Below are positions 53,850 to 63,481 of a stretch of 64,000 bases of DNA, piece after piece. Below the pieces are notes generated by a model, which worked only from the letters and a program-made list of their open reading frames with translations, was not told where the DNA came from and searched no databases. The translations under genes were made by a program, and so were the position numbers. Origin of the DNA: Paenibacillus pectinilyticus (lineage in GTDB: Bacteria > Bacillota > Bacilli > Paenibacillales > NBRC-103111); contig NZ_LYPC01000022.1 in NCBI RefSeq assembly GCF_001700435.1, positions 476,087-540,086 on the forward strand, written 5' to 3'. Within the stretch, counting starts at the first letter, position 1. Every line of letters starts with the position of its first letter.

Positions 53850-54837
53850 AATCTTCTTCTCCTTCATTCACGATTTCTGTAATTTGTACAGCCATCTTCC
53901 CTTTTACGGTACCAGGGCTTCCGAGATATTTCAGCTTCTCGCCCACTTTGACTTGAAGCGAATCTTCGACGGATTTATGCAGCGGGATTACATCGCCTAT
54001 CGCTAATCCTAAGAAATCCTGGATTGAAATTTCAGACGATCCCAATTCTGCAATAAGAGGTAACTTGGTTTTCTCCAAGCGTGATTGAAGTGCTTCCACT
54101 TCTTCAGGAGCTCTCGTTTTCTTCTGGGAAACAAACCAGTGATGAACAGAAAGTCGAGGCATGATCGGTTCAATGACGACGTGCGGAATACATAAGTTTA
54201 TCATACCTGTTGTATCCCCAATTTTGGTGCTCAACGATATTAATGCAATCGTTTCATTGGGTGAAACAATTTGCATAAACTGCGGATTCGTTTCAAGTGC
54301 CTCTAATCGCGGTTGAATATCAATAACAGTCTTCCAAGCTTCTTGCAGACTATCAAAAGCTCTACTGAAGATACGTTCCATAACAATGGTTTCAATTTCG
54401 GTTAAGGCATTAATCTTGGTTGGCGTCGTACCTGCTCCGCCTAATAAACGATCCAACATCGCAAATGCAACATTCGGATGAACCTCAAGCACCATTCGAC
54501 CCTCTAAAGGCTCTGCTTCAAAGATGTTCAAAATGGTCATTTTCGGGATCGAACGAATAAATTCATCATAAGGCAGTTGTTCAACCTGGACAACATTGAT
54601 TTGTACGAATGTACGAAGCTGTGCTGAGAAATATGTCGTTAAAAAACGCGCAAAATTTTCATGAATCCGGGTTAAGCTTCGAATATGGTCTTTAGAGAAA
54701 CGTACCGCTCTCTTAAAATCATAAGCCCTTACCTTCTTCTGAGTATCCTCCTTCTTCAGCTCATCTGCATCCATTTCGCCAGAGGATAAAGCAGCTAATA
54801 AGGCATCGATCTCATTTTGCGATAAAACATCAACCAT
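53839..54837 (-). CDS. fliM: Flagellar motor switch protein FliM
   Basis: C-ring protein that binds CheY-P and interacts with FliG. The 332 aa have the N-terminal CheY-binding peptide LSQNEIDALL (residues 5-14), a CheC-like middle domain and a C-terminal SPOA domain (SSEISIQDFLGLAIGDVIPL). The start is ATG at 54837 with AAGGAGG upstream; an upstream GTG three codons earlier overlaps that SD. Confidence 0.96.
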   Translation of the reverse strand: MVDVLSQNEIDALLAALSSGEMDADELKKEDTQKKVRAYDFKRAVRFSKDHIRSLTRIHENFARFLTTYFSAQLRTFVQINVVQVEQLPYDEFIRSIPKMTILNIFEAEPLEGRMVLEVHPNVAFAMLDRLLGGAGTTPTKINALTEIETIVMERIFSRAFDSLQEAWKTVIDIQPRLEALETNPQFMQIVSPNETIALISLSTKIGDTTGMINLCIPHVVIEPIMPRLSVHHWFVSQKKTRAPEEVEALQSRLEKTKLPLIAELGSSEISIQDFLGLAIGDVIPLHKSVEDSLQVKVGEKLKYLGSPGTVKGKMAVQITEIVNEGEEDYDE

Positions 54838-54873
54838 TCGAGTCACCTCCTTGTAAGCAAAATCAATAACGAG

Positions 54874-55359
54874 TTACTGTAGGACTTTATCAGTTATCCA
54901 AATTTGTTTGATTTTACCTGCGTGCAATAATGGGTTTAGTTTGTTCATTATTGTGGAAGTTAAACTATCTGAACCCTTACTTCCTTCAATTTGATCCTTC
55001 GTCATATCTCCCAATATTTGCACAATAGTTCCTTTAACCGCAGAGTCAAGTAAGCTATCAAACTCAGCTTTGCCCTTGGAATTTTCCATTTCAAACGCGA
55101 AGCTGATTTTAATGAAATTCTGACTGCCAGATAAATTAGTCAAAATATCCTTAATGATCGACGTGTTTGCCTTAACTGTTTCAGCCGAAGGCGCTTTCGT
55201 TGGTTTGACGCTTGCAACAGCATCTTGGGCTTGTACAGCAGGATCCTTCGATTGGTTATTTTTCTCCATAAAGTTCCACAACACAAAGGCTGCGGTGAGA
55301 ATCAGTGTGATCGCAATCAGAATAGAAACAATGAGTATGAATATTTTGTTCTTAAACAC
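54874..55359 (-). CDS. fliL: Flagellar basal body-associated protein FliL
   Basis: 161-aa single-pass protein (helix about 7-28) with an extracellular stomatin-like domain; associates with the stator/basal body. The N-terminal KNKIFILIVSILIAITLIL and the C-terminal region match FliL in overall layout, but sequence conservation is low. The GTG start follows the swrD stop codon directly, with GGAGGG upstream. Confidence 0.85.
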   Translation of the reverse strand: MFKNKIFILIVSILIAITLILTAAFVLWNFMEKNNQSKDPAVQAQDAVASVKPTKAPSAETVKANTSIIKDILTNLSGSQNFIKISFAFEMENSKGKAEFDSLLDSAVKGTIVQILGDMTKDQIEGSKGSDSLTSTIMNKLNPLLHAGKIKQIWITDKVLQ

Positions 55360-55581
55360 TTACGAACCCTCCGTATCCCTGGACTGTATTGTCGCTCGAA
55401 CGGATCCAATATCTTGCATGTAGGTCCGCACTAAGCTTACCACAACCTCTGCCTTTTCGAGAACTGTGATTTTCTTGCCTGTCGTCAATGTAATCATCGT
55501 ATCCGGAGTTTCTTCGATAAGTTCTATCAAAATCGCATTCAAGATAAGGGATTTACCGTTTAAACGAGTGAGAGCAATCAT
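55360..55581 (-). CDS. swrD: Flagellar protein SwrD (FlbD/YlzI family)
   Basis: 73-aa protein starting MIALTRLNGKSLILNAILIE, the diagnostic FlbD-family opening, followed by TLTTGKKITVLEKAEVV. In B. subtilis SwrD increases flagellar motor power for swarming, which suits its position between flgE and fliL/stator-associated genes. Its stop codon abuts the fliL GTG with no spacer. Confidence 0.92.
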   Translation of the reverse strand: MIALTRLNGKSLILNAILIELIEETPDTMITLTTGKKITVLEKAEVVVSLVRTYMQDIGSVRATIQSRDTEGS

Positions 55582-55641
55582 CCTTCTCCTCCTGAGTCAG
55601 GGTTCGGGGAGCTAGGCTCCCCTTATTCATTCAATTACTTC

Positions 55642-56463
55642 TTAGTGCTTGAGGTTAACAACTTCTTGAAGTACTTCATCTGAAGTCGTAATGATCCGTG
55701 AATTCGCTTGGAAACCACGCTGTGCGATAATCATTTCTGTAAACTCACCTGTCAAGTCAACGTTGGACATTTCTAATTGACCTGAAATCAGAGTGCCAGT
55801 CCCCGTGGCCGGATCTCCTGCAGCACCTACAGTAATCTCACCCGCAGGATTGGCATTCGCTGTCATTTGGTAAAGATTACCACCGATTTTCTCGAGACCA
55901 GCTGGATTAATTACTTTTACTACGCCAACTTTCTGCCCAGTTGCAATCGTTTCACCATTGGCATTGACCCCAATAATGTCACCATTCTGAGAAATGGAGA
56001 AGGAAACAATGTCCTCTGGAATAACAATCGGACCAGCTCCATCAGCACCCATAACATGAAGGCCTTCAGAGTTCACTAAATTCCGGTTTGGATCAAGTGT
56101 AAAGTTACCGGCTCTAGTCAAGAAAGGTGTATCTGCTTGCTCAGCAGTTCCTACTGCGAAGAAGCCATCTCCATTCACACGTAGATCAGTAACCACGTTC
56201 GTAGTCATCGCACTACCTGCGGTATGTACAGTATCAATTGCAGCCACACTGACACCTAGACCCACTTGCTGTGCATTCACCCCACCACGAACATCATCGG
56301 GTGCGCTGACACCTGAAACTGTTTGACTCAGAATGTCCTTAAACATTACACGACCACTTTTAAATCCGATGGTATTAACGTTAGCGATGTTATTGCCGAT
56401 GACATCTAGTTTTGTTTGAAAACCACGCATACCTGAAACGCCTGAGTATAAAGATCTTAACAT
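55642..56463 (-). CDS. flgE: Flagellar hook protein FlgE (FlgE/FlgG family)
   Basis: Rod/hook/filament-axis protein. The N-terminal MLRSLYSGVSGMRGFQTKLDVI and NNIANVNTIGFKSGR match the conserved D0/D1 half, and the C-terminal LSNVDLTGEF-like region SNVDLTGEFTEMIIAQRGF matches the other half. At 273 aa it matches the short hook protein of B. subtilis (264 aa). Earlier annotation of such genes as flgG reflects the shared family; the position downstream of flgD supports the hook. Confidence 0.88.
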   Translation of the reverse strand: MLRSLYSGVSGMRGFQTKLDVIGNNIANVNTIGFKSGRVMFKDILSQTVSGVSAPDDVRGGVNAQQVGLGVSVAAIDTVHTAGSAMTTNVVTDLRVNGDGFFAVGTAEQADTPFLTRAGNFTLDPNRNLVNSEGLHVMGADGAGPIVIPEDIVSFSISQNGDIIGVNANGETIATGQKVGVVKVINPAGLEKIGGNLYQMTANANPAGEITVGAAGDPATGTGTLISGQLEMSNVDLTGEFTEMIIAQRGFQANSRIITTSDEVLQEVVNLKH

Positions 56464-56556
56464 GGATAGGCCTCCTAAATCGGATGTGAGTTCTTAAATT
56501 CGAGCTGCTTCATTCGTTCCACAGCTCCAGGCTTCCTTGACGGTCGAGCCCATTTT

Positions 56557-56946
56557 CTATGAAATGATCATTGCGCTATCGATTTGGGTAAATACATGCT
56601 CGTTCATGGCTTGTCCATCCAGCGCAGTCACAACGGTTCGGTTGGGCACGTTCACGATGTACCCATTTCCAGCCACGATCATCAAAGCATCTTTTGCCCC
56701 TTTGGACGCTGCTTTATCGATGGCCTTATTAAGCTTCTCAAGTTGTTCAGGTTTAAGTTGAATACCACGCTCTTGGATTCTTACCTCTGCGTGATGACTA
56801 AACCGGACGAACTGATCTTGAAAAATTTTCTGAAATGTTGCATTTCCCGACGGCGGAATCTGTTGTTGTTGAGCAAGTGATCGTCTTGTTGTAGCCGGAG
56901 AAACCGCATTAGGGTAAAGTTCACCTATGGATATTCTCTCTGTCAT
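56557..56946 (-). CDS. Flagellar operon protein, TIGR02530 family
   Basis: 129-aa protein. A variable N-terminus is followed by a conserved core: FSHHAEVRIQERGIQL, ALMIVAGNGYIVNVPNRTVVTALDG. This pattern is that of the TIGR02530 flagellar operon proteins, which lie between flgD and flgE in many Firmicutes and whose role is not established. It overlaps flgD by 4 bp (ATGA), indicating coupling with the hook cap gene. Confidence 0.8.
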   Translation of the reverse strand: MTERISIGELYPNAVSPATTRRSLAQQQQIPPSGNATFQKIFQDQFVRFSHHAEVRIQERGIQLKPEQLEKLNKAIDKAASKGAKDALMIVAGNGYIVNVPNRTVVTALDGQAMNEHVFTQIDSAMIIS

Positions 56947-57386
56947 TTTGAATCGCCAACGTTCTCAATTTTCTTCAGTTTATCCAGTGAAATTTCTGCG
57001 CCGTTGACATTGGCATATTGGTTGCCATCTTTAAAGGTAATGGAGTCTACGACACCTGATAAATCAGTCGAAACGCCAGATGCATCTGTACCCGTCCATG
57101 TTATCGACTTCCCAATCAATCCTGATACAAAACCTAAAGATTGTCTCATTAGCTTCATTTCACCAGCCATATTCGTCAGTTGCTCAACGGACGTAAATTG
57201 GGCCATTTGCGCAATAAACTCTTTATCTTGTAAAGGTTGCGTAGGATCTTGGTTTTGAAGTTGAGTGATCAAGATTTTCAGGAAATCATCTTTCCCGAGT
57301 GTCGTACTATCCTTGTCCTTCGTTGTCTTGGTAGTGTTTGTATTAATAAGATCCGCTACGTTACCTACAATTGGACTTGTAGCCAT
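56943..57386 (-). CDS. flgD: Flagellar hook assembly (cap) protein FlgD
   Basis: 147-aa scaffold that caps the growing hook. The N-terminal LGKDDFLKILITQLQNQDP and EFIAQMAQFTSVEQL are diagnostic FlgD segments; the C-terminal part is short compared with enterobacterial FlgD. It sits between fliK and the TIGR02530 gene. Confidence 0.95.
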   Translation of the reverse strand: MATSPIVGNVADLINTNTTKTTKDKDSTTLGKDDFLKILITQLQNQDPTQPLQDKEFIAQMAQFTSVEQLTNMAGEMKLMRQSLGFVSGLIGKSITWTGTDASGVSTDLSGVVDSITFKDGNQYANVNGAEISLDKLKKIENVGDSK

Positions 57387-57432
57387 ACTTTCACCTCCAA
57401 CAGTTCATTTGAATTACACATTGAATATTGCT

Positions 57433-58887
57433 TTAAGCTATTACATCGAAAGAATTGCCGTTTGCTGCTTCACGAACCTGTGCAAGTTGCTCCATGTCAT
57501 CTTTAAATTCAATAGCATCGATTTCAACCGCATTAGATCGATTTCTAGGTTGTTGCTGCGACTGATTAAAGGATTGAGGTTGTCGTTGCTCTTGGAACAT
57601 GCTGGAGGACATATTCGCACTTTGTGTAACTTCTAACTTCTCAACTTGTAATCCTTGCGTTAGCAAAGCTTGGCGAAGTTGCGGCAGCTGGCTTTCCAGC
57701 ATTTGTTTACCCGCTAGGGTATCCGCTGCAAACTGCGCAAACAACTGACCATCATGCATGGAAATTTTCACATCAACATGTCCTAGATTCTTAGGAAATA
57801 AAGAAAGTTTCGCTTCTGAAAAACCTTCTGACATGGTGATCTTCATGTTTTTGAGCACATGCGCAGTCATTTCTTCTGTAAAGTTAGCTGCTGATAACAC
57901 AGGAGCGGCTGTCTTCTCTACATTTGTTACTTGCTGCGCTTTTTGCAAATCAGCAATAGTTACAATCGTATTCGTTGTCGAATTACTCTCAACGGGTACA
58001 TCAACTAGAGGAGCTTTCTTCTCTTCCGTAGCATTCGAAGCTAGTTCATTAATAGCAATCGGAATATACTTGATTGCAAATTTCTCTTGCTTGGATTGCA
58101 CCGATTGAAGATTGATAGTTTGTATATTTTCTGTCGGTTGTTCAACAGCGCGTTTGTTTATGTATTTGTGCGCACTAGCTTTCGTAGCTGATGTCGCTTG
58201 CTTCTTACCGGTATCAACCGCATCATCAGACGCCAGAGGATTTGCTGTCACAGGACTTGCAGCGGGCTTCTGAGGGCCACCAAGTGTAGCTAAGATCTCT
58301 GGAAGCAAGGGCTGAATCGTATTCGTCAGATCCGCTTTTAAATAGTTCAGAATCGGATTGTCTGGCTGTTGTTTTGACAGTGTCGTCAATGTTAACAACG
58401 TATTCTGCACTTTCAAATTAACCGATGCATTCGTTGGCTGTTGCAAGTTCGCTATTAAGCCAAGACCAGCAGTATTTGAATTATTTCCAAGCGCAGCTAG
58501 CATGTCATCTGCATTCTCGAACCATTTCTTCACTTTAGGGTCTTGCAATAATTTACCCGCAAGATCCGGATTACTGTTCAAAGCTTCTACTAATAACTCA
58601 GGCAGCGAATGCTCCTCCGTTTTTGTAGTCGCACCTTGCTCAGCAGCAGTTTGTAGCGGCATGACAAGCGTCTGTAACATTTGGATCATCATGGTCATGG
58701 AAAGTTCGCTATCTGTTGGTTGCCCATCAGTTGCTGGCGCATTATCCTGACCTGTCTGATCCGCAAGCAGAGCAGAGAAAGACGTCGTAGAAGCATTCCC
58801 TTTCGACGTTCCTTTGTTTGCAGCAGTTGTACTGGATGTTGCAGTTGCTGTTGGAGTTGTTGGTACTGCAGCCATTTGTACGTCCAT
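57433..58887 (-). CDS. fliK: Flagellar hook-length control protein FliK
   Basis: 484-aa secreted ruler. The N-terminal about 370 residues are low-complexity (Thr/Ala/Gln/Asn-rich), and only the C-terminal Flg_hook domain is conserved (about 345-430: LSLFPKNLGHVDVKISMHDG ... LPQLRQALLTQGL), followed by a Gln-rich tail. The start is ATG at 58887, eight bases from AAGGAGG; a GTG three codons earlier overlaps the SD. Position between the MotE-like gene and flgD supports the call. Confidence 0.9.
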   Translation of the reverse strand: MDVQMAAVPTTPTATATSSTTAANKGTSKGNASTTSFSALLADQTGQDNAPATDGQPTDSELSMTMMIQMLQTLVMPLQTAAEQGATTKTEEHSLPELLVEALNSNPDLAGKLLQDPKVKKWFENADDMLAALGNNSNTAGLGLIANLQQPTNASVNLKVQNTLLTLTTLSKQQPDNPILNYLKADLTNTIQPLLPEILATLGGPQKPAASPVTANPLASDDAVDTGKKQATSATKASAHKYINKRAVEQPTENIQTINLQSVQSKQEKFAIKYIPIAINELASNATEEKKAPLVDVPVESNSTTNTIVTIADLQKAQQVTNVEKTAAPVLSAANFTEEMTAHVLKNMKITMSEGFSEAKLSLFPKNLGHVDVKISMHDGQLFAQFAADTLAGKQMLESQLPQLRQALLTQGLQVEKLEVTQSANMSSSMFQEQRQPQSFNQSQQQPRNRSNAVEIDAIEFKDDMEQLAQVREAANGNSFDVIA

Positions 58888-58920
58888 TTTTGTCACCTCC
58901 TTTCGAATGATCCCTGATCA

Positions 58921-59835
58921 CTATGGTCCAAGTTTAGTTGCAATCGCTGCAGCTGTTTCCTTGTTCGCATCGGATAGCGCGGACATTACTTTAGAGCGAG
59001 ACGCATTGTCCATACCGCTTAAAATGGATAACACTTTGGCAGGATTGGATTTATTCATCTCTAGCAGAACATTAGCAGCACTTTTTGGCACCATATTTGC
59101 AAATGTTTGTCCAAGATCTGATGTACTCACCGTCGTTGTTGCCTTGGCATCCTTCGTACTATTGGTAGCTAATCTCTCCTGAAGCGCTGCAATTTCTTTA
59201 TCGCGTACAGGGACAACGTCTTTTAGACCAATAGAGGCGATAGCAGCCTTCCCAGCGTCCATCTTCTCAAGAATAGCCCCACGACTATCTGCTTTCATCA
59301 TCGAAAACACAAGTACCATTTCATTTGGCGTTAAGGCTTCAATAATAGGAGCAACCTTACTAGGACTCATTTTGGCATACATATTTGCGAGTTGCGTGAT
59401 TTGGTTATTATATTCTTCTTCCGTTTGTGTTTTGTCTTTTAGCTTCTCTTCGAGATCGGCGACTTTCGCCTCGGCATCCTTCAGAGATTGATCTTTTATA
59501 CCTGTTACTGTGTCTGCTTTTTGTAAAGCCGTTGTAAGCTCAGTTACTTTGGCGTTAAGCTTAGCGATCTCATCCTCTTTTTGCTTAGCGTTTTGTTCAG
59601 GATTAGATGCTTTACCAGAAGCAGTCACTGCAGCAGTTTCCTTTGGCGCAGGAACAACTAACCCGATTACTGGTGTATTGTGCAAAGCCTTTTGGATACT
59701 ACTTTTGATATCATAATCAAAGATCGAAAGCAGCACGAAGAGTAGAACTGCTGTAAACACAAAGGGGATGACAAACCATATTAAAAACCGCTCCAGTGCA
59801 CTATAGGATGCACCCTCCACGCTTGTATTGGCCAT
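58921..59835 (-). CDS. ylxF: MotE/YlxF-like protein with two MgtE-N-type domains
   Basis: 304 aa. One N-terminal membrane helix (about 16-42), a coiled coil (about 85-140, DEIAKLNAKVTEL...), then two helical MgtE intracellular-type modules (MYAKMSPSKVAPIIEALTPNE, and FANMVPKSAANVLLEMNKSNP). This matches B. subtilis YlxF and resembles MotE, a stator chaperone-like factor of epsilonproteobacteria. Lies between fliJ and fliK. A flagellar export or stator role is inferred. Confidence 0.82.
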   Translation of the reverse strand: MANTSVEGASYSALERFLIWFVIPFVFTAVLLFVLLSIFDYDIKSSIQKALHNTPVIGLVVPAPKETAAVTASGKASNPEQNAKQKEDEIAKLNAKVTELTTALQKADTVTGIKDQSLKDAEAKVADLEEKLKDKTQTEEEYNNQITQLANMYAKMSPSKVAPIIEALTPNEMVLVFSMMKADSRGAILEKMDAGKAAIASIGLKDVVPVRDKEIAALQERLATNSTKDAKATTTVSTSDLGQTFANMVPKSAANVLLEMNKSNPAKVLSILSGMDNASRSKVMSALSDANKETAAAIATKLGP

Positions 59836-59858
59836 CTCCTCTTCCCTCCCTTGTTTCC

Positions 59859-60302
59859 TTAATACGATAGTCGTCTGAACCGATTAGTTGCCATCTCATC
59901 AAGAGCTTCCTGCTCTTTCTTAGCGACCATCGCTCGAAACTGGTTATGCGCTTTCTCTCTTGCTTTGGACCATACCTTCTCATCAATCATTTTCTCGGAA
60001 AGATGATCCTGTTTCTGAGTAACGACATGTTGAGCATGTCTGACATCTTGATGTTTACGAGCAATTTGCTTGTCCACATGATTCATATAGCTTTGCAGCA
60101 TCAACATGTTCGAGATCGTACTTGCGTGAGTAGCGGCTCGTACCATTTCGTTGTGTAAGTTTTCCTTCTGTTCAACTAATCCATGTAAGTTCGTTTCTTC
60201 ATTCCGTAATTGCCCCATTGCCTCAGATAAAATCCATTCTGCTTGTGTTCGTTCATTATTTTTCAAATCGACAATTTGTTGGAACGAATAACGAAAACTC
60301 AT
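59859..60302 (-). CDS. fliJ: Flagellar export protein FliJ
   Basis: 147-aa, almost entirely coiled-coil protein (FSFQQIVDLKNNERTQ-like start, heptads to about residue 135), the gamma-subunit-like stalk of the export ATPase. It lies between fliI and ylxF. Weak sequence conservation but strong context. Confidence 0.9.
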   Translation of the reverse strand: MSFRYSFQQIVDLKNNERTQAEWILSEAMGQLRNEETNLHGLVEQKENLHNEMVRAATHASTISNMLMLQSYMNHVDKQIARKHQDVRHAQHVVTQKQDHLSEKMIDEKVWSKAREKAHNQFRAMVAKKEQEALDEMATNRFRRLSY

Positions 60303-60311
60303 TTAGGACCC

Positions 60312-61637
60312 TCATCCCTTATAAAATTCTTGTATTAAGCGTGCTTGCGCTTCTTCATACGTCAGCTTTTCACTTGTTCTTTGCTTCGTAAAATCCCAGA
60401 TCGCCTCAATATTATCCATCGCAACATCAATATTTGGGTTAGAACCTTTTTGATACGCCCCTATATTAATGAGATCTTCCGAATCTTTATATATAGAGAG
60501 AAGTCGCTTGAGTTGATCAGCAGCCTCCATGTGTTCAGAAGGAACAATTTCTTTCATAACTCGACTTACACTGGAAAGTACATCAATCGCTGGATAATGT
60601 CCTTTGTTCGCAATATTACGATTAAGAACAATATGACCATCCAGGATACCTCGTACAGCATCCGCAATCGGTTCATTCATATCGTCACCGTCAACAAGAA
60701 CGGTATAAAAAGCGGTAATCGAGCCCTTAGCCCCTGTACCAGAACGTTCCAAGAGTCTTGGAAGCATAGCAAAAACCGATGGTGTATATCCACGTGTAGC
60801 AGGAGGTTCCCCCACTGCTAGTCCAACCTCACGTTGTGCCATAGCAAATCGTGTGACGGAATCCATCATCATCATGACATTTAAGCCACGATCTCTAAAA
60901 TATTCGGCTATACTTGTCGCAATCATTGCCCCTTTAATACGGATTAACGCTGGCTGATCCGAGGTCGCAACAATAACGACAGAGCGCGCCAAACCTTCAG
61001 GACCTAAATCTCGTTCGATAAAATCTAAAACTTCTCTGCCACGCTCTCCAATAAGAGCTATGACATTGACATCAGCCGAAGTATTACGGGCAATCATACC
61101 CATTAATGTACTTTTACCAACACCGGATCCAGCAAAAATACCAACACGCTGTCCCTTGCCAATCGTCAGGAGGCCATCGATACAACGAACACCAACTGAA
61201 ATCGGGTTGAGAACACGCGGTCGCGTTAATGGATTACTAGGAACATTATTCGTAGAATACTGTGCCATTCTAGATGGTAAGAAAGATCCATCCAACGGTT
61301 GACCTAACCCATCCAACACCTTGCCAAGCAATTCATGCCCGACTTGAACGGTTAGAGGTTTACCTGTTCCGACAACATCACAACCAGGACCAATAGAATC
61401 AAGATCACCTAGCGGCATTAAAATAACTTTGTTACTTCGAAATCCTACGACTTCCGCTTTCAAGGGCTTATTCGACTTATGTGGATAGATATAACAAAGA
61501 TCACCGATACTAACATCAGGTCCTTCAGATTCAACGGTAAGTCCAATAACTTGCGTTACTTTGCCGTTAACCCTGATTGGATCAATGCTTTGTAAATGTT
61601 CCTTGTATTTATCCACTTTCGGCAGTGGTTGCGGCAT
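60312..61637 (-). CDS. fliI: Flagellum-specific ATPase FliI
   Basis: Hexameric F1-beta-like ATPase energising protein export. The 441 aa have Walker A GSGVGKSTLMG, ALIGERGREVLDFIE and Walker B VMMMMDSVTRFAMAQRE. The start is ATG at 61637, nine bases after GAGG and one base past the fliH stop; a GTG five codons upstream lies inside fliH and contains the SD. Confidence 0.97.
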   Translation of the reverse strand: MPQPLPKVDKYKEHLQSIDPIRVNGKVTQVIGLTVESEGPDVSIGDLCYIYPHKSNKPLKAEVVGFRSNKVILMPLGDLDSIGPGCDVVGTGKPLTVQVGHELLGKVLDGLGQPLDGSFLPSRMAQYSTNNVPSNPLTRPRVLNPISVGVRCIDGLLTIGKGQRVGIFAGSGVGKSTLMGMIARNTSADVNVIALIGERGREVLDFIERDLGPEGLARSVVIVATSDQPALIRIKGAMIATSIAEYFRDRGLNVMMMMDSVTRFAMAQREVGLAVGEPPATRGYTPSVFAMLPRLLERSGTGAKGSITAFYTVLVDGDDMNEPIADAVRGILDGHIVLNRNIANKGHYPAIDVLSSVSRVMKEIVPSEHMEAADQLKRLLSIYKDSEDLINIGAYQKGSNPNIDVAMDNIEAIWDFTKQRTSEKLTYEEAQARLIQEFYKG

Positions 61638-61638
61638 A

Positions 61639-62460
61639 TTAGGATTCCTCACTTTGTGTGGCCACTTGCTGTAAGGCTGACTTGATTTCTTTCAATTGCG
61701 TATCGATTTTAGCATCAATGCTTCCATAAGATGACCGAATTACACAACCTTGATCTTGTACCGATGAATCCGGAATAATTTCCAGCTCAGCCTGTGAATC
61801 AATGGAAGTAAGTAATTCTTCTCTCGCATCTTGGATATAAGCGAACTGAGATGGTGCTACACATAACGTAATGATTCCTTTTTCACGTCTACGAGCAAGT
61901 ACTTTCTGTATTAATTCAATAATCCATTGCGGTTCTAGAGATAATTGTCTTCCGATAATCTTCTCTGCGATGGATGTGCTTAACTCAATAAGAAAAGGCT
62001 CTGATTCTTGTATGATTTGTTGTTTCAGCTTGTATGACTGTTCAAGGATGGTACAGGCCTCAGCGAGCATATCACTATACTCTTTTCTGATTTCTTCTCC
62101 CGCTTGTGCAAGACCTTGTTGAAAACCTGCCTCATATCCCTGTTGCTTGGAAGTAGTAATGATCTCTTCATCTTCTATACGTTTGGCTTCCCACCATTGT
62201 GCAATGTCCAATTCCGTTTGTTCACGAATGGTTGCGCACTCACGCATTGCTTGATCAACTTGTTCGCTGGCAAATTCTTCAGCATCTTGCAGAATTTGAT
62301 TCTTCAAACTAGTTGCATCGTTAATCTCATTCTGCATTTCAACCGATAGGCCGTCCTCAGCATCTTGGTCAGAGCCAAAAGGAGCATATGCAGCTGGCGT
62401 TTCAACAACTTTCTTATCCTCAAGTGGATAATAGGCAAATGATTTAATGACATTAGACAA
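61639..62460 (-). CDS. fliH: Flagellar assembly protein FliH
   Basis: Stator-like regulator that binds FliI. The 273 aa have a long helical N-terminal half (Glu/Gln/Ala-rich coiled coil, about 50-140) and a C-terminal FliH/V-ATPase-E-like domain (EKIIGRQLSLEPQWIIELIQK ... GCVIRSSYGSIDAKIDTQL). The start is TTG at 62460 with GGAGGAG nine bases upstream, inside the fliG 3' end; the 13-residue longer frame lacks an SD. Overlap with fliG is 8 bp. Confidence 0.93.
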   Translation of the reverse strand: MSNVIKSFAYYPLEDKKVVETPAAYAPFGSDQDAEDGLSVEMQNEINDATSLKNQILQDAEEFASEQVDQAMRECATIREQTELDIAQWWEAKRIEDEEIITTSKQQGYEAGFQQGLAQAGEEIRKEYSDMLAEACTILEQSYKLKQQIIQESEPFLIELSTSIAEKIIGRQLSLEPQWIIELIQKVLARRREKGIITLCVAPSQFAYIQDAREELLTSIDSQAELEIIPDSSVQDQGCVIRSSYGSIDAKIDTQLKEIKSALQQVATQSEES

Positions 62461-63469
62461 TAATATCATCTCCTCCACCACGTGCGATGATGATTTCACC
62501 CGATTCTTCTAAGCGACGAATCGTTGCAACGATGCGGGTTTGGGCTTCTTCGACATCTCGTAAGCGAACAGGTCCCATAAATTCCATTTCTTCTTTGAAT
62601 GTTTCTGCCATCCGTTTGGACATGTTTTTGAAAAGCACATCACGAACCTCTTCACTTGCCACTTTAAGTGCCAATTGCAAGTCAGCATTTTCAATATCAC
62701 GAATAATCCGTTGAATTGAACGGTTGTCAATATTGACAATGTCCTCGAATACGAACATCCGCTTCTTGATTTCTTCCGCTAATTCTGGATCTTGAATCTC
62801 TAAGGAATCGAGAATGGTACGTTCCGTACCACGGTCAACACCATTCAAAATCTGAACGATGGAAGCAATACCTCCAGCATTTGTATAATCCTGAGTAACC
62901 GTTGAGGATAACTTTTGTTCAAGTACTCGTTCAACTTGAGAAATGACCTCAGGCGATGTGCTGTCCATCAGGGCGATACGCTTGGCCACATCCGCTTGTT
63001 TCTCTTGCGGCAGCGACGAGAGAATAATTGATGCTTGCTCCGCTTGTAAATACGACAACACGAGAGCGATCGTTTGCGAGTTCTCATTTTGAATAAAATT
63101 GAGAATTTGCGCTGGATCCGCTTTCCTTGCAAAGTCAAAAGGTCTAACTTGAAGTGTTGCTGTTAAACGATTAATAATATCGAGTGCTTTCTGGGAACCC
63201 AGAGCCTTCTCCAAAATATCTTTGGCGTAGGCAATACCGCCCTGTGAAATAAACTCCTGAGCCAAACAGATTTGATGGAATTCAGCCAAAATCGAATCCT
63301 TCTCAAGGGCATCTACTTTGCGCACATTCGCAATCTCAAGGGTTAGTTGTTCAATTTCTTCTTCACGCAAATGTTTAAAAATTTGTGCAGATACCTCAGG
63401 GCCTAAACTGATCAAAAGAATAGCTGCCTTTTGTCGTCCGGTCAACCCTTGTAAAGCGGCTCTGGCCAT
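62453..63469 (-). CDS. fliG: Flagellar motor switch protein FliG
   Basis: C-ring protein that couples stator force to rotation and binds FliF and FliM. The 338 aa comprise the N-terminal FliF-binding domain (LTGRQKAAILLISLGPEVSAQI), ARM repeats and a C-terminal charged helix domain (ENADLQLALKVASEEVRD... MGPVRLRDVEEAQ). The 3' end overlaps fliH. The ATG has AGAGGTG upstream. Confidence 0.97.
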   Translation of the reverse strand: MARAALQGLTGRQKAAILLISLGPEVSAQIFKHLREEEIEQLTLEIANVRKVDALEKDSILAEFHQICLAQEFISQGGIAYAKDILEKALGSQKALDIINRLTATLQVRPFDFARKADPAQILNFIQNENSQTIALVLSYLQAEQASIILSSLPQEKQADVAKRIALMDSTSPEVISQVERVLEQKLSSTVTQDYTNAGGIASIVQILNGVDRGTERTILDSLEIQDPELAEEIKKRMFVFEDIVNIDNRSIQRIIRDIENADLQLALKVASEEVRDVLFKNMSKRMAETFKEEMEFMGPVRLRDVEEAQTRIVATIRRLEESGEIIIARGGGDDIIV

Positions 63470-63481
63470 ACAAGTGCACCT

